DNA from: Caecitellus pseudoparvulus
Lineage: Eukaryota > Bigyra: Bicosoecida
Assembly (NCBI GenBank): GCA_965644315.1
Contig: CBFFRQ010000011.1
Coordinates: forward strand, 1 to 52,664
Direction: 5' to 3'
DNA length: 52,664 nucleotides
Position numbers and translations under genes: made by a program. The notes under the pieces were generated by a model that was given only the letters and a program-made list of their open reading frames with translations, made no database searches and was not told the origin of the DNA. The number at the start of each line of letters is the position of its first letter. Within the stretch, counting starts at the first letter, position 1. This document shows, piece by piece, positions 22,764 to 33,255 of the stretch.

Positions 22764-22998
22764 CCTTGACGATTGTAAATTCCGCACCGTTCGCCGAGCG
22801 CGTGCCCGTGCCTCCCGACCCCCAGTCCTTCCTCATACAAGCCTGGGAACTTCCGAGGACCACATGGATCCCAGTTCTGTATCGTTCACTTTGAATTGAC
22901 AAGGCAGTCTTTTCCCCAAGCCCCATCCTGCAGGCTGCGTGCTTGCACCAATAAAGCAGTCCCGTGCTTGCAAAGCCTTTGTCTGATGTCTCTCGCCC

Positions 22999-24123
22999 TC
23001 AGCAACCACGCCACGCGGCCTTCAGCATCACCATGACCCCTCTGCCTTGGCGCGTGCACGTCCCGCACCATGCCGCATCTCGGCCTGGCTGCAGGGCAGG
23101 CTCCCCCGCCTCCACTCTGGCCGCCAGGGGCACGGCCCGGGCCCCGGTGAGGCCCAGCAGCTCACGCACCACACCAGCATGGCCTGCAGAGCATGCAACT
23201 CTAAATCCATCGTCGTCCAAAGCATGGACATCCACTTCCTGATCTCCAGTCAGGCTCAGCAGGTGCTGCACGACGCCAACGTGTCCTTCCTTGCAGGCAC
23301 CCCGGAAGCCGGCTTCCTCCCCCGCATGGACGTCCACTGCTCGATCCCCTGACAAGGCCAGCAACGTGCACACCACATCCAGGTGCCCGTTGGTGCACGC
23401 CCAGCGAAGCCCTTCTTCCCCAGCGGCGTGCATGTCCACAGCCCGAGCCCCAGACAGCGCCAGCAGCTGCCGCACCACACCCAAGTGGCCGTACCTGCAC
23501 GCCCCTCGGAAACCAGCTTCGGTGCCTTCCCAGTCTGGTGCATGCACATCCACCGCACGATCCCCTGTCAGCGCCAGCAGTTCACGCACCACTTCCTCCT
23601 GCCCATGGTGACACGCCATGCGAAACCCCGACTCGGGCCCATGCTCGTCCCCCACATGCACGTCCACAGCCAAAGACCCTTCCAACAAGAGCAGCTCACG
23701 AACAACATCCACATGGCCGTATCTGCAGGCCCAGCGGAAGCCGGCAAAGGGCCCCTTCCAGTCCGCTGCGCTCACGTCGGGTGCCCGATCACCCGTCAAC
23801 GCGAGGAGTTCCCGCACCACAGCAGTGTGCCCAGCGGTGCACGCATCCCGAAAGCCTGCTTCAGCACCAGCCCAATTCTTGGCGTGCACGTCTACAGTGC
23901 TGCTGCCCTGCAGCGCAAGCAGGCCTCGCACAAGCCCTACATGCCCAACTTCGCAAGCCACAAGGAAGGCTGCTGATGAATCCTTGCATGACAGGTCTTG
24001 GGCTGCGAAGCCTGTGCCCTCAGCATCACCACAGAGCAAACCATACAGTGTTTCGATGTCCTTCGCCTTGCACGCATTCTGCCACTGCTTTACTGCGATC
24101 GTCGAAATGCACTTGGCTGCCAT
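22999..24123 (-). CDS. Ankyrin-repeat protein 3 of 3
   Basis: A single exon from the ATG at 24123 (MAAKCIST) gives about 374 aa with eight ankyrin units. Three units near residues 230-320 lack the extra loop residues (for example EGLRWACTNGHLDVV), so this copy mixes about 33- and 38-residue repeats. The tail is recognisable but diverged (PLAARVEAGEP, then AAWCGTCTRQGRG). It is the most distant member of the trio and the outermost, next to the core genes. Function is unknown beyond protein binding. Confidence 0.85.
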   Translation of the reverse strand: MAAKCISTIAVKQWQNACKAKDIETLYGLLCGDAEGTGFAAQDLSCKDSSAAFLVACEVGHVGLVRGLLALQGSSTVDVHAKNWAGAEAGFRDACTAGHTAVVRELLALTGDRAPDVSAADWKGPFAGFRWACRYGHVDVVRELLLLEGSLAVDVHVGDEHGPESGFRMACHHGQEEVVRELLALTGDRAVDVHAPDWEGTEAGFRGACRYGHLGVVRQLLALSGARAVDMHAAGEEGLRWACTNGHLDVVCTLLALSGDRAVDVHAGEEAGFRGACKEGHVGVVQHLLSLTGDQEVDVHALDDDGFRVACSAGHAGVVRELLGLTGARAVPLAARVEAGEPALQPGRDAAWCGTCTRQGRGVMVMLKAAWRGC

Positions 24124-24391
24124 GGTGGAGCAGTTTCCGCACGAATCAACTGTGGATGCACTCCAGGCTGTGCCGAGCCAAGATGCCAGTGCGGCCATGG
24201 ATTGTGTGGTATTTTCTTCGTGTTATGCATCATTGTCATGATCTGCCCACAAGCTGTCTTCCCTGGGGGCGCGGGGGGGGAGGCTGCTAGGCACTGATAC
24301 TCTGGGTCTGGCTTTCTGCTGCAATGGTGCTGGAAACTGAAACCCTCAGGCAGCAGCGGCCCCAGGCGCGCCAACCCCGCCGGCCAGTGAA

Positions 24392-25503
24392 TCAAGCCGC
24401 CCTCACGTTGATGGTGCCACAATCTGGCCCGGCGTACCCGCGAAAGCACTCACACGTGCCACTGGTGTGGTCGCACGTGCCTCTGTTGGAGCAGTCGACG
24501 TGGCACGCGTTGCCCTCTGCGCCAAACAGCACGCCGAGTTGGGACTTTAACGTGGCTGCATCAGGCACCCCAGGTGGCAGTTCGCAGTTCGCGTCGGTCT
24601 CAGCCGCTGGGTCGTGGTGGCATGGGCTGCCGACTCTGCTCTTTTGCCGGTTCGTGGCGGTGTCGGCATAGACCGCACCATGCCACTGGGCCCCATTCTG
24701 TGACTTGTACGCGCAGTGTGTCTCTACGCTCGCGCTTGCAACGTTGGATACAGTGCTGGGGTCGTCCGAGGACGGGCATCGGCCTGCGAAGGGAGGCGGT
24801 TGCCGAGCAGTGTGGCACCATGAGCAAGAGCAGGCTCACAACACACGCTGGCCACCTACGCAGACTGCAGTCGACCCCGAACCAGGAAGTTGCCTGCACG
24901 TCTGATGGCCCGAAGCCCACACTCCAGGCGCTGTCACACACGCAGCCATGCACCTTGGTCGCATCCCAGCGACTGCTGGCTGCAGCAGAGTACTCCCCAC
25001 CAGGTCCAAGGGGCAACGCATGGCCTTCAATAGCGGCTTGTTTCATTGACAGGCAGCGCCCATGCCCAGAGCAGGCATTGGGGCATGCGGAGCGCTGGCA
25101 GGCGGCGCCAGTGTACCCCGCGAAACAACGGCATTGGCCAGTGACCCGGTTGCACAGCCCCTTGCCCGAGCACTCTGCTTGTGGCCGGGTAAAGGTTGTT
25201 CCTGTTGGTAGCGGTGCCCAGGCAGTGCCAGTGGGGCACGCTCCTGTGCAAAGGCGGCATGCGTGCGTTTCACTCCTGCGTTTCTCTGCCCCCGCACAGA
25301 CTTGCAAACGCACGTTGCGAGCAATCAGGCGCTTTTTCCAGGGCAATGTCGCTGGCACTGCCCCATCCATCTTCACAGGCACACGTTTGCGTGTCTGTGT
25401 TGCAGGTGCCGTGTCCGCTGCAGTTGTTGAGGTGAGAGCAGGCACTGGAGGCCGCCGCGGCAGCTGCCGCACAGGCCACGAAAGCACAGACCAGTCCACG
25501 CAT
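24392..25503 (-). CDS. Secreted EGF-like repeat protein
   Basis: Three exons are inferred: 25503-25314, 25243-24860 and 24783-24392, with introns of 70 and 76 nt, for 321 aa. A signal peptide (MRGLVCAFVACAAAAAAASS) is followed by four cysteine-rich EGF/tenascin-like units: CSGHGTC, CSGKGLC, CSGHGRC and CSNRGTC, each with a trailing C-x-C and glycine-aromatic core. The third unit ends FGVDC...CPSSDDPST, a C-P-x-x-DDP motif I associate with protist EGF proteins. No C-terminal membrane segment is visible, so secretion or cell-surface association is expected. The start is chosen because the signal peptide begins at this ATG. It lies 83 bp downstream of RPA2 on the same strand. Confidence 0.85.
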
Positions 25504-25586
25504 GGTGTGACCTTGGAAGCAATACATGAGGAGCCAAGTGGCCCGATTCGCAAGGCAAGCACGTCCTGTGTGTTGCATTGTGGCGC

Positions 25587-26720
25587 TCACATCGTTGTGG
25601 CAAAGTGGTTCTCGTCGATGGTTGAGTACAGCAGCCCCTGCATGGCCAGGCTGTCCACCACCGTTCGCAGCGCTTGCTCAGTCATGCTGGTGCCGTTGGC
25701 CTGCAGGTGCTCGGCCACAGCACTGACACTGGCCCCTTCATCACTGGAAGCACCCAGCGCCTGGAACGCCAGCAGCACCTGCTGCTCCTGCCCGGCACCA
25801 GCTGCCGCAGGCTGCACAGCTGCCGACCCGGCGGTGAAACTGGGAGCTGCAGTGGGGTTAAACGCTGCGGGGCCCGCGCTAGCAGTGCCGCTAGTGGCGC
25901 CAGGTGTGATGAGGGGCCCTTTTGTGGCCAGCAAGTGTGCGTAGATGGCTGACAGCTGGTGGTGTGTCACTTCGTTCGTGTTGGCTACGGGCGCGATGTG
26001 GTGGCTGACCAGTGCGAGGTTGGAGCCCAGGGCCTTGACGGTGCCGACCACAGCGACGTACACACCCTCCCTGCACAAAGACAAAATGACAGTGCATGGC
26101 ACAGCGGGGTCGGGCGCTCCTGCAAGCCGCCGACACGCACTTGAGTTTCTCCTTGGTCTGCGCCCAGGCAAGGTCATCGCCCGTCTGCCACACCTTGATG
26201 CTGCACTGCCCCGTACCGTCTTCCAGCTTCAGCTGCACATGTGTGGTGTTCTCAGATGCCTCGGCAATGACAGCGACGATCTTAAAGTGCTGCGGTGGCG
26301 GCGGGTGGCGAGGGGGGAGTGCGGCAGCAGGCATGGCCGCGTGAAACGCCAGTGGCACGCACATGGCAATCCCGGCCGTCAATCTGGAAGGGGGACTCCT
26401 TGTTCGTCGTGTCGGGATTGGCTGCCTCCATTGCAGACTGCAGCTGCTTGATGGTTGCTGGGATGATGTTGCGTTGCTCCCGCAAGTTCTGCGTGGGGGG
26501 CGCTTGAGCAAGTGCTGGGCTGGGACGCCAAGCGCATTTGAAGCGGCGCCTCTCACGCGAGATGCTGGCGAGCGCATGGCGCCGCCGTCGCCGCCGCCGC
26601 CATCGGCCATGAACCCGCCGCCACCCTGACTGAAGCCTGTGAGCAGAGCGTGGCGCCGCGTTCCAGCGCATTGCGCGCGGGCTTCCACTCAGCAGGCCAC
26701 GCACCGCCTCCGAAGCTCAT
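25587..26720 (-). CDS. RPA2: Replication protein A 32-kDa subunit
   Basis: Five exons are inferred: 26720-26705, 26636-26557, 26488-26363, 26289-26141 and 26070-25587, with introns of 68, 68, 73 and 70 nt, for 284 aa. The order is that of RPA2: a Gly-rich N-terminus (SFGGGFSQGGGGF), the linker RNIIPATIKQL, the OB fold (IDGRDCHHFKIVAVI, later LEDGTGQCSIKVW and GVYVAVVGTVK), then a C-terminal winged helix (about residues 215-284). RPA2 is the middle subunit of the heterotrimeric single-strand DNA-binding complex used in replication, repair and recombination, and acts in the nucleus. Exon 1 codes for only five full residues, and its presence is supported by the uninterrupted Gly-rich start it creates. 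Confidence 0.95.
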
Positions 26721-27145
26721 GCTGGGCAAGGTTGCGGAAATAGAAACAAAAAGTAGACTGTAGCTGTTGACGGCACTGCAGGAGCGGTGACCTGTTGCGC
26801 AAGTGACAGAATGTTGCGATTAAGCTTTGGGCAACGTTTTCCAGTTAATCGTGTTTTGGCGGGGTGGAGAGCGGCGGCGTCGTCGACTATTGTGGCCTGC
26901 GGTGCTGCAGCTGGCACAATCCAACAGCTTGCGGCAGCAAATAAACAGCATCAATTTCTAAACAAGCTATGACCCGCGGGGAGCCTGCACGAATTCGGCT
27001 CTCTTTTTGCGGGCGCCACTCCCCTTGCGCCTGCCTGCTGTGGCAGCACAACCACTCGGCTCGGTGCAGGTGGCAGGCAACCAGGGCTCACCGACACTGT
27101 GGCACGGGTGTGGCTCTGGTCTCCTGAGCTTCAGAGTGGACCGCG
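26721..27145. promoter_or_regulatory. Shared divergent promoter region, RPA2 / ARF-GEF
   Basis: These 425 bp separate the divergent starts of RPA2 (26720, minus) and the Sec7 gene (27146, plus), so both promoters must lie here or overlap it. An AT-richer core at about 26800-26975 (gttaatcg, ataaacag, tttctaaac) is flanked by GC-rich DNA. No TATA box or named element can be assigned with confidence. Confidence 0.5.
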
Positions 27146-30100
27146 ATGCAGGCTCTGCTTACTAAGGCTCTGAACCGCATTCGCGATGGCGCCAGTAGGC
27201 GGGACACTGAACTGAAAGATGCCTGCACCAGTGCTCTCAGTGCGTGACGGGATCAGGTGGCTGCCTGCCCTGCCACGCGCACTGGCTGAGCCTTGCCAGC
27301 TCTATCAAGATAGAGCTGCAATGCTGTGCACTTAAACTGCACAACCTGCCCCCCCCCTTGCCCCCTGCGCAGGCTCCCTGTCTCAACTCCCTGCAGAAGG
27401 GGACAGGTACGTTGGCCGGCGTGTTGCCGCCAATTCCGCGCCGAGGCTGGACATGTCCCGACCGCCATACCGTGCCCCCTGCACAGCCCCGCGCAAGCTG
27501 ACGAGTTCCTGCACCCCATTCACTTGGCACTGGCTCGAGAAGGCAACAGCACCGTGCGCATTGCTGCGCTGGACGTCGTGCAGAAGCTGCTGGCTCACGG
27601 GCACCTGCACGGGCAGAGCATCGTCCAAGTGGCAGCGGGGGAGGGAGCTGTATCAGAGGAGCCACTCATCAACAGCGTCGTTGACAGCCTGTGCCTGTGC
27701 AGGGGTGACTCCAGCGACCCTGTGCAGCTGCAGCTCATCAAAGCTCTGCTCACATGCACCACGTCCACCACCTGCGCGGTGCATGGGCGAGCTCTGGTGC
27801 AGGCAGTGTCCACAGTGGTGCACGTGTTCCTGGTCACGAAGAACGGGGTGAACCGCACGACGGCCAAGGCCTCTCTGAAGCAAATGATCAACTTCGTCTT
27901 CCAGCGCATGGAGCAGGCACGTGCTGCGGAGGAGGCAGGCGCTGCCGGCACCTCCGCTGCTCCCTCGGAAGCCGCCTCGGACGCCGCCCCAGTACCTGCC
28001 TCGGCAGCGGGCACTGCAGATGCGCTGTTCGAGTCTGATGCAGTGACGCTCTTTCGGGCCCTCTGCCGCATGTGCAGCAAGGAAGAAGGCGCCAGCGCCC
28101 TGGGCGGTGAGGATGGCGTGAGCTTGACTGCCAACACCCACGTGCAAGCCCCCAGCGCCCTGGCCTCACTTTTCACCGGCACCAAGACGCCTGCAGCGGG
28201 AGAGGATGACGCAGTCACACTGGCCTCGCGCCTGCTAGCGCTGGAGATGCTGTTCGGCATCCTGGAACGCGCGGGACCCGCCTTCCGCGGCGGCCTGCAG
28301 TTCCTGCAGGTGATCCAGGGCCAGCTGTGTGTGGCGCTGCTGCGCAACGCACTGCACAGTGTCTCCACAGTGGCGTCTCTGTCCCTGCGCATCTTCCTGG
28401 TGCTCCTGCGGTCCTTCAGCACGCAGCTGCTGCCCGAGATCGAGACCTTCATCACGAGGGTTCTCCTGCGCGTGTTGGATTCCCCCAGCACGGGCGCTGA
28501 GGTGAAGCTGCTGGTGCTGTCCGTGTTCCGGTCCATCGGCGCAGACGCCCGTGCCACCATGGAGCTGTTCTTGAACTACGACTGCGTGGAGGGGCGCTCC
28601 CGGGTGTTCGAGGCCATGACCCGCGCACTGTCCTCCATCGCCCAGGGACGCGCCAGTGACTCCTTCAACTCCACCCAGAAAACCGCCGCGGAAGCGTCAG
28701 CTGCCCGCAACGTCGCGCTGGACGCGCTCAGCAGCATGCTGGGCAGCGTCGTGGCGTACGCTGACGAAGCAGCAGCAGCCTCGGGCCTGCTGGCAGTCAC
28801 CGCCTCCGACGGTGAGGAGGAAGACGACGGTGCCACTGCGCCTGCCGCAGACGCAACACAAGGGGGCGAGTCCAGCCTGCCAGCTGCCGAGGAGGGGGAG
28901 GATGGGGAAGAGGACGAGGAGGACGCCGCGGCCCCCGCGTCAGGCCTGGCCACCGACTACGGCAAGTTGAAGCGGCGGCGAGCGCTGTTGGAGCGCGCCG
29001 CGTTGAAGTTCAAGTTGAAGCCCAAACGTGGCATCGCGTGGATGGTGGAGGTGGGCCTCATCGCAGACGACACTCCCGCCTCCATCGCCGCTGCCCTGTA
29101 CGAGTTCCGGGACAGCCTGGACAAGACTGCCATCGGCGTTTACCTGGGCGGGGACAAGCCCGTGCACTTGGAGGTGCTGGAAGCGTACGCGGCACAGATG
29201 CAGCTGCAGGGCATGAGCTTCGACGGCGCCATTCGGCACTACCTCACTGGCTTCCGCATCCCCGGCGAGGCGCAGAAGATCGACCGCATCATGGAGCGCT
29301 TCGCAGAGGTGTACTACCAGCAAAACCCCGGCATCTTCCCCAACGCAGACACGGCCTTCGTCCTGGCGTACTCTGTCATCATGCTCAACACCAGCCTGCA
29401 CAACCCCAGCATCAAGCTGGAGCGGCGCATGACGCCGGGTGGCTTCATCAACCAGAACCGCGGCATCGCTGACGGGCAGGACCTGCCAGAGGAGTTCCTC
29501 GTCGGCATCTACAACAGCATCAAGAGCGAACCCATCTCCCTGCGGGAAGACCAGGCCCTGCGTGCACGCATGGCGGCGCGGGATGGCAGCGCCAAGGTGC
29601 GCAAGGATGCGGGTGCGGCAGAGCGCGAGGCCATCCTGAAGGACGGCACGCAGGCCATGCAACGGGGCAGTGCGACGGGGTCGGGGGAGCCAGGTGGCTA
29701 CCGCAGCGCAGAGTGCGTGGCGCTGGACACCGTGCGGGCAGTGTTCGACGTCCTGTGGGGCTCCCTCCTCGCCGTCTTCTCCATCAACCTGGAGACGTCC
29801 AGCGACGCCACCCTGGTGCAGGCGTGCCTGGAGGGCTTTGCCAGCGCAGTGCACGTAGCTGGGCTGACAGGCATGACGACGGAGCGCGACGCGCTGGTCA
29901 TGTCCCTGGCCAAGTTCACGCTGCTGGACCAGCCGGGCCGGGAGATGCGCAGCAAGCACGTGGCGGCGGTGAAGACCATCATGCAGTTGGCCATCCAGGA
30001 CGGCCGCTTCCTGGGCGACGCCTGGTGGCCCGTCCTCACCTGCGTCTCCCAGGTCGGCCGCCTGCACAACTTGGCAGCCGGGGGCATGGCGGACTCAGCC

Positions 30101-33082
30101 TTCTTCCCGGGGCAGGCGCAGCATGGGCGAGGTGGCAGCCGAGGTTCCTGGCGACGGGGCAGCACGGGGGCCTCGGAGTCTGAGCGGGCCCGTGCCGTGG
30201 CCGAGGCCGCTGCGGCGGAGCGCGCCAACGCGCAGGCCATGGTGGCTGCCGTGCCAGAGGACTGGATCACGCGCGTGTTCACATCCTCCGCCCGCCTGGA
30301 CAGCTCCGCCGTCATGGAGTTCGTGGGGCACCTCGCCAACGTCTCCCTGCAGGAGCTGCACCTGCCAGCCATGCCCGGCGGCCTGCACGGCAGCGTCGCC
30401 GAGACACCAGGCAGCCCCACCGCCAGCAAGGGGCACGGCCGCCGGCCGTCCGACGCCACCAGCGTCTCCTCTGCCAGCACCATGGCGGGGGCGGGCGCCG
30501 GCGTGGCGCTGTCCCTGCACGGCCCGCCCGGTGCCGGCGCCTCACCCCGTGTCTTCTCCCTGCAGAAGCTGGTGGAGGTGGCCGACTACAACATGGACGG
30601 GCGCCCCCGTGTCATTTGGGCCACCATGTGGGATGCCCTGTCGCGCTACTTCACCGCCGTCGGCTGCCACGCAAACATCAACGTGTCCATGTACGCCGTG
30701 GACTGCCTCAAGCAGCTGACCATGAAGTTCCTGGGGCAGGGCGAGCTGAAGCACTTCCACTTCCAGCCCAAGTTTCTGGCGCCCTTCCTCGCCATCCTCA
30801 ACGCCCGCCCGCCCGCTGCGCCCATGGTGCGGGAGCTCGTCCTCAGCGTCTTCGGCAACATCCTGCGCAGCCGGGCAGACTCTCTCTCCAGCGGCTGGTC
30901 CACGCTGCTCCTCGTGCACTCGGCAGCCGCTGGGGACCGGGAGGAGGTGCTCGTCAGCGCCGCCTTCGACGCCATGCACGTGGTGATGACACACCACATC
31001 ACCGCCATCGCGCGGCACGGCGCCTTCGACAGCCTCGTGCGCACCCTCACCGCCTTCGCCGCCAACCCCGCCGCGCCAGAGCTGGTCGCACTGCGAGCTG
31101 TGGACCACCTGGCTGCCCTGGGCTCCATGGTGGCCCGTGGCGCCGTGCCGCTGACCAAAGAGGAGGCGGAGGCACCCCTGGCCGTGCCTGCCCCTGGCGC
31201 CCTGCCCGGCACCTACGATGGCGCCACCTGGTACAACTTGCAGGGGGAGGGGAACCAGGACCTGCAGGACATGGACACTGCCCACCCACCCCTGACACCC
31301 GCCCAGCCCGACGCCGACGTGGACGCCGCTCGGGCCCAACGGGGTGCCGCTGCCGCAGCCGAAGCTGCAGGTGCGCAGGGCGCCGCTGACGACGCCGTGG
31401 TGATGGAAGGCGACCAGGCCCTGTACTTCATCCGCGCCTTCACAGACAGCGAGGCGCACTTGCAGGCGTGGTGGCCGCTGCTGACTGGCCTGGCGGGGCT
31501 CGTCGGCGGCGTGCGAGTGGAGGTGCGCAACCGAGCATTGAACGTGCTCTTCGCCCTCCTGCGCCGCTTCGGACCAGGCTTCGACGCAGCCCTGTGGGCG
31601 CTGGTGTACTCGGGCGTCCTTCTGCCGCTGTTCGACGACGTGACACACGCCCCCGAGGACGGCGCCCCCACCGCCGCGCCAGGGCACATGTCCGAGAGCT
31701 CCTGGCTCAAGACCACCTGCATGGCGGCCCTGTCCAGCCTCGTGCGCCTGCAAATCAAGTTCTTCGGGCGCCTGCACCCCCAGCTGCCCTCCCTCCTGCA
31801 GCTGCTCAAGCGCACCATCCACCAAGACATCGAAGGCCTCGCCCGCATCGGCGTCGCCTGCCTGCAGCTGTTGCTGGCTGAGGCGGGCGGCCGCTTCGAC
31901 GCAGACGTGTGGGACCAAATCACTGCCACGCTGGCCGACCTTTTCGCCCGCTGCACGCCGCAGAGCCTGCTGGAAGCTCGCATGGTCCTGTGTGGCTCGG
32001 CAGCGTCGCCCCAGCCCGCCTCGGACGAGGAAGTGGAGTACCCCGACGTGCCCAGCCCCCAGCGGGCGCCAGTGCCTGGTGCCGCCGCACCCTCAGTCTT
32101 TGCAGGCGCCTCCACCAGCATCGCCCCCACCCTGCCCTTCGCGGGGCACGACAAGCACCTGGCGCCTGAGCTGGCTCGCATCCTGGCCCAGCGCCTGCTC
32201 AGCCGCAACATAACCACGACCCTGGGACGGGGGTCGGTCCTGGGCATTCGAGGTGACGGCGCCGCAGCGGTGCAGTTGGAGTGGGGGCTGCTGTTCGCAC
32301 CTCGTCTGGCGGCAGTGCTGGTCGCACCCACTGTGGAGGAGGTGCTGGCCACCAGCGCCAACCCTGACGCACCCCAGGCCGCGCCGGCTGTCTCCCTGCC
32401 CTTCAAATCCCAATCCGTCATCACCCAGTGCGTCGTGCAGCTGGAGCTCATCTCCTCGGTCGGCATCCTCGTGCAGAGGCACCTCGCCAACCTCAGCGAG
32501 CCACAGCTGGCCACCCTCGTCGCTGCCCTGCGTGACAGCGCAGCCTTTGCAGCCCGCTTCAACAAGGACCGCGACCTGCGCAGGGCACTGTGGCGCGCAG
32601 GCTTCATGCGCTTCAACAAGCAGAACAAGCTGCCCTCCCTCATGCGCCAGGAAACGTCCGCCTACATGCAGCTGGCGGCGCTGCTCTTCAAGCTGCAAGC
32701 AGGGCCAGACGGGGAGCACACAGAGCTCGTCACCCGCGAGCTCCGCCGCCAGTTCCGCACCACTGCCAAGCGCTTCAGCGCCCTCAGCACTGAGCGTGTC
32801 CAGACCCTCGCACGCTCCTCGTCCAGCAGGCCCAAGGCCTCTACAGAGCGGGAAGTCCTGCGTGAACTCACGGCATATGCGCCCTTCGTCCAGAGCCTGC
32901 TGCAAGGCTTGGGTGACATCCCCGATGAGACGCTGCAGTCGTGGATTTCGTGGCTGTACCCCGCCCTGGTCTCCCTCGCACCGGCAGCCAATCAAGAGGT
33001 ACAAGACCTCGTCGCTGCCCTGCTGCTTCGTCGCCTGCCGCCCCTAATGGGGCTGACCTTGGAAGGAGCCGATGATGCCTGA
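27146..33082 (+). CDS. ARFGEF: BIG/Sec7-family ARF guanine-nucleotide exchange factor
   Basis: Three exons are inferred: 27146-27239, 27373-27406 and 27487-33082, with introns of 133 and 80 nt, for about 1907 aa. The DCB region starts FLHPIHLALA and contains LLAHGHL. The HUS box LFLNYDCV with IAQG lies near residue 404. The Sec7 domain covers about residues 545-725 and keeps the catalytic glutamate in FRIPGEAQKIDR (near residue 636) and the MLNTSLHNP motif. HDS repeats make up the C-terminal two thirds. Proteins of this family load GTP on ARF at the trans-Golgi and endosomes to drive coat recruitment. Length and domain order match BIG1/BIG2/yeast Sec7 rather than GBF1. Two Ala/Glu-rich insertions (near 28780-28960 and 31290-31400) look disordered. 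The start was chosen because exon 1 supplies the expected N-terminal helix. Confidence 0.95.
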
Positions 33083-33255
33083 AAGCAACCAGAGCCGGAA
33101 AATGTGCCGCTTGGTTTCCAGCTGTCTCTGCAATGCACTTGCGATGAATTGCAAATCGTACGCGCAGCCTGTGCAACCACACCAAACAGACACAACCCTT
33201 GATCGCCAGCCCTTTCGCACCGAAGGGCATCCGACCGCCGCAGCAATGAAGGCAT

